From assembly GCF_900115555.1 (NCBI RefSeq), contig NZ_FOWX01000024.1, forward strand, positions 22,999 through 86,998: a stretch of DNA of 64,000 nt. Direction: 5' to 3'. Shown in pieces: positions 44,748 to 53,710 of the stretch (position 1 is the stretch's first letter; the number at the start of each line of letters is the position of its first letter). The notes under the pieces are model-generated. The model was not told the origin of the DNA. It ran no database searches and worked only from the letters and a program-made list of their open reading frames with translations. The DNA comes from Pseudomonas borbori. GTDB taxonomy: Bacteria; Pseudomonadota; Gammaproteobacteria; Pseudomonadales; Pseudomonadaceae. A program made the position numbers and the translations under genes.

Positions 44748-45926
44748 CTACTTGGAGAGAAACTTCATGCCATCCTCCAACCCCTGCAGCGTCAGCGGGT
44801 ACATCTTGTCTTCCAGCAGCTCGCGCATGATGTTGGTGGAGGCGGTGTAGCCCCAGGTGTCCTTGGGGTAGGGGTTGATCCAGATGAGCTTCTTGTACTT
44901 CTCCATGAAACGCTTGATCCACACGTAGCCCGGTTCTTCGTTCCAATGCTCGACGCTGCCGCCGGCCTGGGTGATCTCGTAGGGCGCCATGGCCGCATCG
45001 CCGACGAACACCACCTTGTAGTCGGCGCCGTACTTGTGCAGCAGATCCTGGGTGGAGAAGCGCTCGGAGCTGCGGCGCAGGTTGTTCTTCCACACCGACT
45101 CGTACACGCAGTTGTGGAAGTAGAAATACTCCATGTGCTTGAACTCGGTCTTGCAGGCCGAGAACAGCTCCTCGCAGACCTTGACGTGGGCATCCATCGA
45201 GCCGCCGATGTCGAACAGGATCAGCAGCTTGACCGTGTTGCGCCGCTCCGGGCGCATCTGGATGTTGAGCAGGCCGCCGTCCTTGGCGGTGTGGTCGATG
45301 GTGCCGTCCAGGTCCAGCTCGTCCTGGGCGCCCTGGCGGGCGAACTTGCGCAGGCGGCGCAGGGCGATCTTGATATTGCGCGTGCCCAGCTCGACCTGGT
45401 CGTCGAGGTTCTTGTATTCGCGCTGATCCCAGACCTTGACCGCCTTGCCCTGGCGCTGGCCGGCGTCGCCGACGCGGATGCCTTCCGGGTTGAAGCCGCC
45501 GGAGCCGAACGGGCTGGTGCCGCCCGTGCCGATCCACTTGTTGCCGCCGGCGTGGCGTTCCTTCTGCTCTTCCAGGCGCTTCTTGAATTCCTCGATCAGC
45601 TTGTCCAGGCCGCCGAGGGATTCGATCCTGGCACGTTCCTCGTCGCTCAGCGAACGCTCGAACTCCTTGCGCAGCCATTCATCGGGAATCAAGGCCTCGA
45701 TGTGCTGGTTGAGATTCTCCAGGCCCTTGAAATAGGCGCCGAAGGCGCGGTCGAACTTGTCGAAATGGCGCTCGTCCTTGACCAGGATCGCCCGGGCGAG
45801 ATAGTAGAACTCGTCCATGTCGGCGAACACCACGTTGTGCTTCAACGCATTGATCAGGTCGAGCAGCTCGCGCACCGACACCGGCACCTTGGCCGCGCGC
45901 ATTTCATTGAACAGGTTGAGCAGCAT
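44748..45926 (-). CDS. VWA-domain (CoxE-like) protein
   Basis: 392 residues. The helical N-terminus (about 1-130) has LSDEERARIESLGG and a basic coiled coil; a Gly-rich linker (GGTSPFGSGGFNPEG) follows, then a von Willebrand A domain at about 215-380 with the MIDAS motif DIGGSMD. It pairs with the MoxR ATPase encoded just upstream. MoxR-VWA pairs act as metal-insertion or assembly chaperones in several systems; the client here is unknown. Confidence 0.88.
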   Translation of the reverse strand: MLLNLFNEMRAAKVPVSVRELLDLINALKHNVVFADMDEFYYLARAILVKDERHFDKFDRAFGAYFKGLENLNQHIEALIPDEWLRKEFERSLSDEERARIESLGGLDKLIEEFKKRLEEQKERHAGGNKWIGTGGTSPFGSGGFNPEGIRVGDAGQRQGKAVKVWDQREYKNLDDQVELGTRNIKIALRRLRKFARQGAQDELDLDGTIDHTAKDGGLLNIQMRPERRNTVKLLILFDIGGSMDAHVKVCEELFSACKTEFKHMEYFYFHNCVYESVWKNNLRRSSERFSTQDLLHKYGADYKVVFVGDAAMAPYEITQAGGSVEHWNEEPGYVWIKRFMEKYKKLIWINPYPKDTWGYTASTNIMRELLEDKMYPLTLQGLEDGMKFLSK

Positions 45927-45956
45927 GGCTGCATCCTCGTGTAATCGTTGACTCCA

Positions 45957-46092
45957 AAAATCGTTCCAGGGGCTGCGAGCTAGAGCCAGGCAAGGCGAGG
46001 GCAGACGAGGAAGCGGAGTTTACGACTGTAAATGAGCATTCCGAGTCTGGCCTCAACGCAGCATGGCCGACGCGCAGCGGTCCCTGGGGCGA
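45957..46092. repeat. Intergenic repeat with alternative terminal repeats (related to copy A)
   Basis: The ends AAAATCG(TT)CCAGGGGC and CCCTGGGGCGATTTT are inverted. The core GGAGTTTACGA..TGTAAATGAGCATT is the reverse complement of the core of the elements at 697-910 and 53830-53984, but the termini differ. It fills the gap between the MoxR and VWA genes without separating the pair. Confidence 0.7.
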
Positions 46093-46095
46093 TTT

Positions 46096-46941
46096 TCAGC
46101 GCGAGGCGCGGCGGCTCATAAACGCCAGGCGCTCGAGCAGTTGCACGTCCTGCTCGTTCTTCACCAGGGCGCCGGCCAGCGGCGGGATGGCCTTGGTCGG
46201 ATCGCGTTCGCGCAGTACCGCTTCGCCGATATCGTCGGCCATCAGCAGCTTGAGCCAGTCGACCAGTTCGCTGGTCGAGGGCTTCTTCTTCAGGCCCGGC
46301 ACCTTGCGCACGTCGAAGAACACGTCCAGCGCCTCGGCGACCAGGTCCTTCTTGATGTTGGGGTAGTGCACATCGACGATCTTCTGCAGGGTCACGCGGT
46401 CCGGGAAGGCGATGTAGTGAAAGAAGCAGCGGCGCAGGAAGGCGTCCGGCAGTTCCTTCTCGTTGTTCGAGGTGATGATGATGATCGGGCGTAGCTTGGC
46501 CTTGATCGTCTCGTCGGTCTCGTAAACGTAGAACTCCATCTTGTCGAGTTCTTGCAGCAGGTCGTTGGGGAATTCGATGTCGGCCTTGTCGATTTCGTCG
46601 ATCAACAGGATCACCCGCTCATCCGACTCGAAGGCTTCCCACAGTTTGCCCTTCTTGATGTAGTTGCGCACGTCGTGGACTTTGTCCGAATCCAGCTGCG
46701 AATCACGCAGGCGGCTGACCGCGTCGTACTCGTACAGGCCCTGGTGGGCCTTGGTGGTGGACTTGATATGCCAGGTGATCAGACGGGCGCCGAAGGACTC
46801 GGCCAGTTGTTCGGCGAGCATGGTCTTGCCGGTGCCTGGCTCGCCCTTGACCAGCAGCGGACGCTCCAGGGTAATCGCGGCGTTGACCGCCAGCTTGAGG
46901 TCGTCGGTGGCGACGTACGACTGGGTGCCTTCGAACTTCAT
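46096..46941 (-). CDS. MoxR-family AAA+ ATPase
   Basis: 281 residues. It has Walker A VKGEPGTGKTMLAEQLA (about residue 31), Walker B ILLIDEIDKADIEF, sensor-1 IIITSNNEKELPDAFLRRC with the arginine finger, and a C-terminal lid. The AAA+ protein probably works with the VWA protein. CGAGGATTTACCG precedes the ATG at 46941. Confidence 0.93.
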   Translation of the reverse strand: MKFEGTQSYVATDDLKLAVNAAITLERPLLVKGEPGTGKTMLAEQLAESFGARLITWHIKSTTKAHQGLYEYDAVSRLRDSQLDSDKVHDVRNYIKKGKLWEAFESDERVILLIDEIDKADIEFPNDLLQELDKMEFYVYETDETIKAKLRPIIIITSNNEKELPDAFLRRCFFHYIAFPDRVTLQKIVDVHYPNIKKDLVAEALDVFFDVRKVPGLKKKPSTSELVDWLKLLMADDIGEAVLRERDPTKAIPPLAGALVKNEQDVQLLERLAFMSRRASR

Positions 46942-47157
46942 CGGTAAATCCTCGAACGGTAACGTGCCGGGTAATACCCGCGGGTTCAGTATTTGAAAAG
47001 GCGACTATACCGCGCAGTCCCGGCGACTGTGAACGTAGACGCACCATTCAGTCACTGAATGGCGGGTCACGTTTTGCGCGTCACCGGAGTTGGCTGGTGC
47101 CCCTATCCGCCCTTCACCACACTGGACGGCGGCGCCTGGGCATCTTAGGCTTCAGCG

Positions 47158-47239
47158 CTTGTGAAAATATCGAGCGACGTAGCGAGGCCGTCTCCAGACG
47201 TATGGAGGCGGTCGCAGTAGGCGAGAGTTTTTTCACAAG
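47158..47239. repeat. 82-bp palindromic element upstream of cysK
   Basis: Perfect 10-bp terminal inverted repeats CTTGTGAAAA (47158-47167 and complement 47230-47239) enclose a second imperfect stem, CCGTCTCCA/TGGAGGCGG (47188-47196 and 47203-47211). It ends 42 bp before the cysK ATG, so it lies in its leader or promoter region. The rest of the gap 46942-47157 shows nothing I can name. Confidence 0.6.
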
Positions 47240-47281
47240 TTCTTTGGCCTTCTTCCGGCCGCCAAGCACAAGGACACCGCC

Positions 47282-48256
47282 ATGAGCCGCATCTTCGCAG
47301 ACAACGCACAAACCATCGGCAACACTCCGCTGGTCAAAATCAACCGCCTCGGCCCGGCGGGCGTCACCATATTGGCCAAGATCGAAGGACGTAACCCGGC
47401 CTATTCGGTGAAGTGCCGGATCGGCGCCAGCATGGTCTGGGATGCCGAGGAGCGCGGCCTGCTCAAGCCCGGTATGTGCATCGTCGAGCCGACCTCGGGC
47501 AATACCGGCATCGGCCTGGCCTTCGTCGCGGCGGCACGCGGTTATCAATTGCTGCTGACCATGCCGGCCTCGATGAGCCTGGAACGGCGCAAGGTGCTCA
47601 AGGCTCTGGGCGCCGAACTGGTGCTGACCGAGCCGGCCAAGGGCATGAAGGGCGCCATCGAGCGCGCCACGGAAATCGCCGCCGCCAACCCCGCCAAGTA
47701 TTTCTTGCCGCAGCAGTTCAACAACCCGGCCAATCCGGCGATCCACGAAACCACCACCGGCCCGGAAATCTGGAACGACACCGCTGGCGCCATCGATGTG
47801 CTGGTCTCGGGCGTCGGCACCGGCGGCACCATCACCGGCGTGTCGCGCTACATCAAGCTAGCCCGGGGCAAGGCGATTCTCTCGGTGGCGGTCGAGCCGA
47901 CCAACTCGCCGGTGATCAGCCAGACCATCGCCGGCGAAGAGCTCAAGCCCAGCCCGCACAAGATCCAGGGTATCGGCGCCGGTTTCGTGCCGGACAACCT
48001 CGACTTGAGCATGGTCGATCGGGTCGAGCAGGTCAGCGACGAGGACTCCAAGGCCGTGGCGCTACGGCTGATGCGCGAAGAAGGCATCCTCTGCGGCATC
48101 TCCTGCGGCGCCGCCATGGCTGCGGCCCTGCGCATCGCCGCCGAACCGGCGATGCAGGGCAAGACCATCGTGGTCATCCTGCCGGACTCCGGCGAGCGCT
48201 ACCTGTCGAGCATGCTGTTCAGCGATATGTTCAGCGAGCAGGAGCTGGTGCAATAA
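47282..48256 (+). CDS. cysK: Cysteine synthase A (O-acetylserine sulfhydrylase)
   Basis: A 324-residue PLP enzyme making cysteine from O-acetylserine and sulfide. The PLP lysine is in RNPAYSVKCRIGASM (about residue 44). The substrate loop is VEPTSGNTGIGLAFVAA, the phosphate-binding loop SGVGTGGTITGVSRY, and the C-terminal GISCGAAMAAALRIA completes the site. Its length is typical. It is convergent with the sigma factor gene. Confidence 0.95.
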   Translation: MSRIFADNAQTIGNTPLVKINRLGPAGVTILAKIEGRNPAYSVKCRIGASMVWDAEERGLLKPGMCIVEPTSGNTGIGLAFVAAARGYQLLLTMPASMSLERRKVLKALGAELVLTEPAKGMKGAIERATEIAAANPAKYFLPQQFNNPANPAIHETTTGPEIWNDTAGAIDVLVSGVGTGGTITGVSRYIKLARGKAILSVAVEPTNSPVISQTIAGEELKPSPHKIQGIGAGFVPDNLDLSMVDRVEQVSDEDSKAVALRLMREEGILCGISCGAAMAAALRIAAEPAMQGKTIVVILPDSGERYLSSMLFSDMFSEQELVQ

Positions 48257-48274
48257 GCAGCGTAAAGATAAGAC

Positions 48275-48424
48275 CGTAGGATGGGTGGGGCCGCCTAGGT
48301 TAGGCGCCTGCAAGTCGACCTGCTGCCAGCAGAACAAGCGCGCCGTAACCCATCATCGATATTCGCCCACCAACGGGTACAGGCATGAACCGCCGATGGG
48401 TATCGCTCTGCTCAACATCCTACG
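48275..48424. repeat. GTAGGATGGGT-type intergenic repeat, copy 2
   Basis: It starts CGTAGGATGGGT and ends ACATCCTACGG, with GCGCGCCGTAACCCATCATCGAT and GATGGGTATCGCTCTGCTCAA inside, closely matching 27562-27716. It lies just after cysK. Confidence 0.75.
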
Positions 48425-48472
48425 GTTACTGGCTCCTGCAAGACTCCGTGCATATCCAAATCTCTACAGCAT

Positions 48473-48575
48473 TGTAGGAGCGGGGGGACGCCCAGTTCCA
48501 TGCCCGCGATGCGTTTCGCGGGCATGGCCCGCTCCTGCAGGTCTTTGTGAAGATTAAATTTATATTTATAAAACA
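48473..48575. repeat. GTAGGAGCGGG REP-type element, copy 2 (inverted)
   Basis: The reverse complement of the element at 44506-44610, including the AT-rich flank on the right. The two copies flank the VWA, MoxR and cysK genes as roughly 100-bp inverted repeats about 3.9 kb apart. Confidence 0.8.
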
Positions 48576-48688
48576 ACGAGTTAATTATTTTTTGATGAAG
48601 GCTGGCCATGCCCTGATGGGGGGCGCGGGCACGAAACCAGGCGTCCCCCACTCCTTCGATGGGCATCAATCGCCAGCGCCCATACAGA

Positions 48689-48719
48689 CCAAAGCCCCAC
48701 ACCTGGTGCGGGGCTTTGG
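48689..48719 (-). terminator. Hairpin terminator of the RpoS-like gene
   Basis: CCAAAGCCCC (48689-48698) pairs with GGGGCTTTGG (48710-48719) across an 11-nt loop that can itself pair (CACC/GGTG). It lies 33 bp after the sigma-factor stop on the minus strand. Pairing is strong; the following T run is weak. Confidence 0.7.
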
Positions 48720-48751
48720 CGTATTGATCGCGATGTTTACCGCATCGCTGG

Positions 48752-49768
48752 TTATTGGAACAATGCGTCGCCGGAAAGGCCGTTCTTCTCCAGAATGGTC
48801 CGCAGGCGCTTGAGCGCCACCGCCTGAATCTGCCTGACCCGCTCGCGTGTCAGACCGATAGCCTGGCCCATTTCTTCCAGCGTACAGCCCTCGTCGCCAC
48901 GCAAACCGAAACGACGAACAACGACTTCTTTCTGTCTATCGGGAAGTTCCGCCAGCCACTCCCTGATGCTTTGTGCCAACTCACTGTCCTGTAGCAGCTC
49001 GCACGGATCGTTGGGATGCTCGTCTGCGATGGTGTCCAGCAGGGTCTTCTCGGAGCCAGCGCCGAGCGCTGTATCCAGCGAAGACACCCAGACATTCAAG
49101 TCGCGTATGTTCTCGATCTCACAGACGTTTTTTTCCATGAGTTTGGCGATCTCTTCGCACGAAGGGTCATGATCGAGCTTGCGCGTCAGTTCACGGCCTG
49201 CGGCGAGATACGCATAGAGCTTCTTGATTACATAGGTCGGCAGGCGGATGGTCCGGGTCTGATTCATCAGTGCTCGCTCGATGGTTTCGCGAATCCACCA
49301 GGTGCCATAGGTCGAGAATCGGTAGCCCAGTTCGGGGTCGAATTTGTCCACCGCATGGATCAGGCCGAGATTGCCTTCTTCGATCAGATCCAGCAGAGAC
49401 AGGCCACGGTTGAGATAGCCACGGGCAATCTTCACCACCAGGCGCAAGTTGCTCTCGATCATGCGTCTGCGGGCCTGCTGATCGCCCCGTTTTGCCAGGC
49501 GTGCGAAGTGTTGTTCTTCCTGAGGGGAGAGCAGCGGGGAAAATCCGATTTCATTCAGGTACAGACGAGTCGTATCAAGCGCTTGCGTCTGATCGATGAG
49601 CTTATGGTTCTTTACAGGATCGAGCTTGACAGGATCGAGCTTGCATTTGCCCTGGGTGAGGGAAACTGTTGCCGCCTTCTTCGCTGAAGGCTGGCTGGCG
49701 TAATTGCTGGCGGCGCCAGATTGTTGGCATCGATCAACAGTACGGTCACTTCTGAATATTAATGTCAT
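48752..49768 (-). CDS. RpoS-like sigma-70 family factor (probable RpoS paralogue)
   Basis: 338 residues. After a divergent 60-residue N-terminus it has region 1.2/2 (LDTTRLYLNEIGFSPLLSP; RRMIESNLRLVVKIARGYLN; LLDLIEEGNLGLIHAVDKFD; RFSTYGTWWIRETIERAL), region 3 and region 4 (EEMGQAIGLTRERVRQIQ). It ends ILEKNGLSGDALFQ, as Pseudomonas RpoS does. Many positions conserved in Pseudomonas RpoS differ here (for example GTWWIRE for ATWWIRQ, and PTYVIKKLYAYLAAGRELT). The neighbours are not nlpD, pcm or surE, so I infer a second RpoS-like factor. The start at 49768 is uncertain, since no strong ribosome site is near. Confidence 0.85.
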   Translation of the reverse strand: MTLIFRSDRTVDRCQQSGAASNYASQPSAKKAATVSLTQGKCKLDPVKLDPVKNHKLIDQTQALDTTRLYLNEIGFSPLLSPQEEQHFARLAKRGDQQARRRMIESNLRLVVKIARGYLNRGLSLLDLIEEGNLGLIHAVDKFDPELGYRFSTYGTWWIRETIERALMNQTRTIRLPTYVIKKLYAYLAAGRELTRKLDHDPSCEEIAKLMEKNVCEIENIRDLNVWVSSLDTALGAGSEKTLLDTIADEHPNDPCELLQDSELAQSIREWLAELPDRQKEVVVRRFGLRGDEGCTLEEMGQAIGLTRERVRQIQAVALKRLRTILEKNGLSGDALFQ

Positions 49769-49785
49769 GTTATTTATCCAGATAT

Positions 49786-49803
49786 TCCTTTAGGTCTAAA
49801 GGA
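49786..49803. promoter_or_regulatory. 18-bp palindrome before the sigma-factor gene
   Basis: TCCTTTAG-GT-CTAAAGGA, perfect 8-bp arms, 18 nt upstream of the sigma-factor ATG and inside the divergent region shared with the response regulator. It includes an AAGGA on the minus strand, so it could be a protein-binding site or an RNA hairpin that masks translation. Confidence 0.5.
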
Positions 49804-50034
49804 TGCAGCCGTACCCGAATAGCCGATAGATTCGGAAGTCGAGTCAAATGGTGCGACGTTGGTCTGCTATAAGTATTGGACTAAGGTCTGATCGGGTTTT
49901 GCCCGGCCGTACTGGCAATGACCGTCGCGATACTCTCGCGCGCGATTTCGGGGCGGGAGAGAAGGTCGCTGACCGATACGGCACGGCAAGTGCTTGCAAT
50001 CACGGCAAAGCCCGGCGCGACGGAGGGACGATCA

Positions 50035-50748
50035 ATGAGTTCCAGAATCAGGATTTGCATAGTTGACGATCATCCGCTCTTGAGGCAGGGCGTCGTTGCG
50101 GCGCTCAGGAGAGTTGCCGAGTTCGAGGTGGTGGAGCAGGGTGGTTCTGCCGATGAAGCCAAAGCCATTGCGATCAAGCACATGCCTGATGTGATTTTGA
50201 TGGACGTAAATATGCCCGGCGACAGTTTTGCCGCCGTACGTTCCATTGTTTCGGCTACGCCGACGGTCAAGGTAATGATGTTGACTGTGTCCGAATCCGA
50301 AGACGATGCCTATACCGCTTTGGAGGCTGGCGCCAAGGGTTATGTACTCAAAGGTATAAGTGGGCCGGAGTTGGTGCAGGCGATTAAAAACGTGGCGCTG
50401 GGACAAACATTCATCACGCCAGGTTTTGCCAGCAAGCTGATCAGCAATCTCAAGAAGCATAACGACGATGAAAAGAGTGTCGCCGAGCTTACCCACCGCG
50501 AAGAGCAAATTATCCGTGAGGTCGCCAACGGGCTGACCAACCGCGAAGTTGCCGAAAAGTTTTCGCTGAGCGAGAAAACCGTCAAGCATTACATGACCAG
50601 TGTCATGCAAAAGCTCCATGCGCGTAATCGGGTGGAGGCGGTCACGGCCATCAGGCTCCACTGGAAAAATGAGCATCTATCGCGCGTCAAGCCGCGCCAG
50701 GTCAGTCAGCGACTGCTGCCCACCCCGCCAGACAGGGATGTGAACTAG
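50035..50748 (+). CDS. NarL/FixJ-type response regulator
   Basis: 237 residues. Receiver domain with CIVDDHPLLRQG, phospho-Asp in VILMDVNMPGDS (about residue 55), Thr in MMLTVSESED and Lys in GYVLKGISGPE. The LuxR-type helix-turn-helix begins LTHREEQIIREVANGLTNRE (about 153) and continues through SLSEKTVKHYMTSVM. GGAGGG precedes ATG 50035. It is divergent from the sigma gene and convergent with the sensor kinase at 51143-52708, its likely partner. It is richer in A/T than most of the window. Confidence 0.92.
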   Translation: MSSRIRICIVDDHPLLRQGVVAALRRVAEFEVVEQGGSADEAKAIAIKHMPDVILMDVNMPGDSFAAVRSIVSATPTVKVMMLTVSESEDDAYTALEAGAKGYVLKGISGPELVQAIKNVALGQTFITPGFASKLISNLKKHNDDEKSVAELTHREEQIIREVANGLTNREVAEKFSLSEKTVKHYMTSVMQKLHARNRVEAVTAIRLHWKNEHLSRVKPRQVSQRLLPTPPDRDVN

Positions 50749-50906
50749 GGCTGCGGCTGGCCTGTCAAGGGGGCGGGGCCGCACCGCTGCCAACCCCTGG
50801 TGCGCACGGCCTAGGCGGCCCCGCACACCCTACGGGCCGGTGTCAGCGAAACAATAATTTTGAGGCAGCACACTAGTGTCACGACACGATTAATCTGTCG
50901 CTTCCC

Positions 50907-50987
50907 GTGGGAGGGGCTTTAGCCGCGATTGACCTTGAGGGCGCAAAGCATCGCGGCTGAAGCGGAACGCCGCCCGGCCCCTCCCAC
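50907..50987. repeat. GTGGGAGGGGC REP-type element
   Basis: GTGGGAGGGGC (50907-50917) is mirrored by GCCCCTCCCAC (50977-50987), with GCCGCGAT...ATCGCGGC inside: a classic Pseudomonas REP. It lies in the convergent gap between regulator and kinase genes and could end both transcripts. A partial relative is at about 39542. The rest of the gap shows only a GTGCGCAC...CACCCTAC fragment at 50790-50830. Confidence 0.75.
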
Positions 50988-51142
50988 ACAGCCTGGCATT
51001 GAACCGACATTTCATGGTTGACGCGACACTCGTGTGCTTTGGACGTTCTACGTCCGTCGTGCTGGGCGCGGAGCGTCTCGGGCTGCATGGCCACGCAGTC
51101 GGTCCGACGCCTCGACGCCTCGACGCGGGGACGATCGGATGG

Positions 51143-52708
51143 CTACTCTTGGGTAGACGCCAAGTCGCCAGTCGTGTCAGAGGGCGGTTTGCCTGGGTCG
51201 TCCAGTCTGAACTGTGCGCTTACCTTGGTGCCGGTGCCGGGTATGGAGTGGATATGGAACTTCCCTCCCAGCGATTCGACGCGGTAGCGCATACCGGCCA
51301 AGCCCAGGCGCGTTCTGCCCGTACCTGTGGTCTCCAGGCTGTCGGTGTCTATCCCGTCGCCGGCATCGGTCACCTGTATCCTGAGCAAACCCTGGTCATA
51401 GGAGGCGAGGACGACCTGGCCCTTGCCGCCGGCATGGCGATAGGCATTGTTCAGCGCTTCCTGGATAAAGCGATAGATGCAGACCTTGTACGGCGCCGGC
51501 ACGTTTTCCGGCAGCGATCTGCAGGTGAGGTCGACCTTGGTTTCGGTTCGTTGTTGATGGCGCTGCACGGCGAGTTCCAGCTCCTGGCGCAAGCTTATGC
51601 CGTTGATTTCCGGAAGCGCCAGACCACGAGAAATTTCGCGAACCTCGCGTAGGGCGTCCTGAGCGGCGCTCCTGATCGTCTCGAGTGCATCGCCTTCCGG
51701 TTGGGCACTGTTTCTGTTGCGCTCTTGCAAGGTGTTGAGCTCATCGAGCCTGACGAGGATCAGGGTCAACAACTGGGCTGGGCCATCATGCAGATCGGCG
51801 CCGCAACGGCGCAGGGTGAGTTCGTTGATACGCGAGAATGCCTGGTTCGCGGTGGTGATCTTGCGCTGCAGACCGATGTTCTTTGCGTGCAGTTGGGTCT
51901 GCTCTTGCATTTGTCTGCTGAGCGCATGCTGTTGCTGCATAATGATCCGTTCGCCACGGTGCACGATGGCGAACAGCAGCAACAACATCGCCACGGTAGC
52001 GGTGCCGACGACGATCCACACTTCCTGACGGACACGCGCGATTTCTTGCTCAAGCACTTCCGCCAGTTCATAGAACTCGCCAACGGCAATGATCTTGCCC
52101 GTGCCGAACTCACGCAGCGGGGCATAAATCTCATAAAGAGGAATGCCCAGGCTGCGCTCATAGCTATTTTCTGCTTCGTTCAGCGTGCCCCATTCCGTTA
52201 CCGTATTCCCCTCGAATGCCAGGTCGATCTCCGCTGTCGAAAACGACTTGTTCACCACTTCCTTGTTGGTGCTGTAGATGACCGTGCCATCCGGGCTCCA
52301 GATTTTGACCGAGATCACATGGGAGTTCAGTGTGGGACTGGTCATCAGGTGGTCAATGGCTTGAGCGGTCTGCACGGAAAGTCTGCCGGTCGTTGTCAGC
52401 TCCTGAACATAGGGCTCCAGGAAGGTGGTCATGTACAAGGCGCCAGCATCTGCTGCCGCCTGCACTGACGAGCGTTCGATGGTCTTGCTGACCAGGTTGC
52501 CGACGAAGGTCATGGTCAGCCCGAGGATGATCGACGCGGCAATCACGAATTGGCTCGATCGACTCAAACGGCGCAAGGGCGCGAACACCCTTTGCCACCC
52601 AGGCAGGCGCGAATTCGACGTAGGCGCCGAACTCGGTCCAGGCGCACCCTGGCTGGCCTTTAGTGGCAAGGCCGACGACGGGGACGCGAGATTCGCCGGT
52701 ATGGGCAT
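51143..52708 (-). CDS. Membrane sensor histidine kinase, HisKA_3 (NarX/DegS-like) type
   Basis: 521 residues. Membrane spans at about 52-73 and 226-250 enclose a 150-residue periplasmic sensor region (LYMTTFLEPYVQEL ... VISVKIWSPDGTVIYSTN, probably a Cache/PAS-like fold). A coiled coil follows, then HisKA_3 with RRCGADLHDGPAQLLTL (His near residue 309), and HATPase_c with FIQEALNNAYRHAGG, DAGDGID and RLGLAGMRYRVESLGG. GAGGAG precedes ATG 52708. It most likely phosphorylates the regulator encoded at 50035. Confidence 0.9.
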   Translation of the reverse strand: MPIPANLASPSSALPLKASQGAPGPSSAPTSNSRLPGWQRVFAPLRRLSRSSQFVIAASIILGLTMTFVGNLVSKTIERSSVQAAADAGALYMTTFLEPYVQELTTTGRLSVQTAQAIDHLMTSPTLNSHVISVKIWSPDGTVIYSTNKEVVNKSFSTAEIDLAFEGNTVTEWGTLNEAENSYERSLGIPLYEIYAPLREFGTGKIIAVGEFYELAEVLEQEIARVRQEVWIVVGTATVAMLLLLFAIVHRGERIIMQQQHALSRQMQEQTQLHAKNIGLQRKITTANQAFSRINELTLRRCGADLHDGPAQLLTLILVRLDELNTLQERNRNSAQPEGDALETIRSAAQDALREVREISRGLALPEINGISLRQELELAVQRHQQRTETKVDLTCRSLPENVPAPYKVCIYRFIQEALNNAYRHAGGKGQVVLASYDQGLLRIQVTDAGDGIDTDSLETTGTGRTRLGLAGMRYRVESLGGKFHIHSIPGTGTKVSAQFRLDDPGKPPSDTTGDLASTQE

Positions 52709-53255
52709 CCGCGCGACTCCTCAATGCTCTTGCATTAGCGCAACCAAACACAGGCACGTGACAGCATGATCTGTTGCCAGGCTCTCGACTGCCCACGCAT
52801 GTCGGCGTATCGGACAAAAATCCGCACCTGCGCTGAAATGCTTGGGGTCGCGCCATCCGTGTCTGGGCCAAGCCAGAGATCCGCATACCCTACTTGCTGC
52901 ATAAGTCTAGTTCAGTCGCAGAATTTGCGTGGGGGAGGGGCCGTCGGCGTAGCCGAGTATCCCGGCACGACCCTTGGCTCCCGGTGATCGGCAGCGGCGT
53001 CGCACCAACCAGGGAGAGTCTGCGGCCAAGGTTTTTGTCTCGGACTGTGGACGATCAACCTGGCAGCCCTGCGGGCTGCATTCGCCGCGGGGTCGGAACG
53101 CCGCCCGGCGCCTTCTACATGGATGTGGGGTGTGCCGTAAACCTGTCGGCGACCTCGTGGGGCGATCAATTGATTTGTGGGCTGTTCAAATGCTGAGCAG
53201 CATGCTAAAACCATCCTATCGAGTGATCTAGCCGCTTGAAAAAGAAGGGAAAAAC
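52709..53255. other. Intergenic region before ihfB
   Basis: A 547-bp region between the divergent kinase and ihfB genes. I see no convincing gene, repeat or operator in it; it must contain both promoters. Confidence 0.4.
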
Positions 53256-53540
53256 ATGACCAAGTCGGAGTTGATCGAAAGGATCGTCACCCATCAGGGG
53301 CAGCTCTCAAACAAAGATGTCGAGCTGGCCATCAAGACCATGCTGGAACAGATGTCCCAGGCATTGGCTACGGGTGACCGCATTGAAATTCGCGGCTTCG
53401 GCAGTTTCTCTCTGCACTACCGCGCCCCTCGCGTGGGCCGTAACCCTAAAACCGGTCAGTCGGTACCCCTTGATGGCAAGTTCGTACCGCATTTCAAACC
53501 GGGTAAGGAGCTGCGCGATCGGGTCAACGAGGACGAGTAG
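53256..53540 (+). CDS. ihfB: Integration host factor beta subunit (probably a second copy)
   Basis: 94 residues, HU/IHF family. MTKSELIERIVTHQGQLSNK at the start, the DNA-binding arm tip in RAPRVGRNPKTGQSV, and the basic tail HFKPGKELRDRVNEDE match Pseudomonas IhfB almost throughout. IHF bends DNA and assists many sigma-54 and RpoS-dependent promoters. The usual ihfB follows rpsA; here the neighbours are a sensor kinase and a secreted peroxidase, so a duplicate is suspected. A weak AAGGGAAAAAC precedes the ATG. Confidence 0.9.
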   Translation: MTKSELIERIVTHQGQLSNKDVELAIKTMLEQMSQALATGDRIEIRGFGSFSLHYRAPRVGRNPKTGQSVPLDGKFVPHFKPGKELRDRVNEDE

Positions 53541-53710
53541 AGCCGCTTGCAAGGTGCTGAGCCCACGGCAGGCTCGCAATGTGCCGATGTTCTCCGTTTT
53601 CCCCTGGCAAGTTATCGATATTTCTGCTTCTGCTGCCCCTTGCTGATGGCTATGTGCCATTAGTGTGTTGCGTTCAGGCTTTGGCGCTTAAGTGTGAAGG
53701 ATCTGACCTC

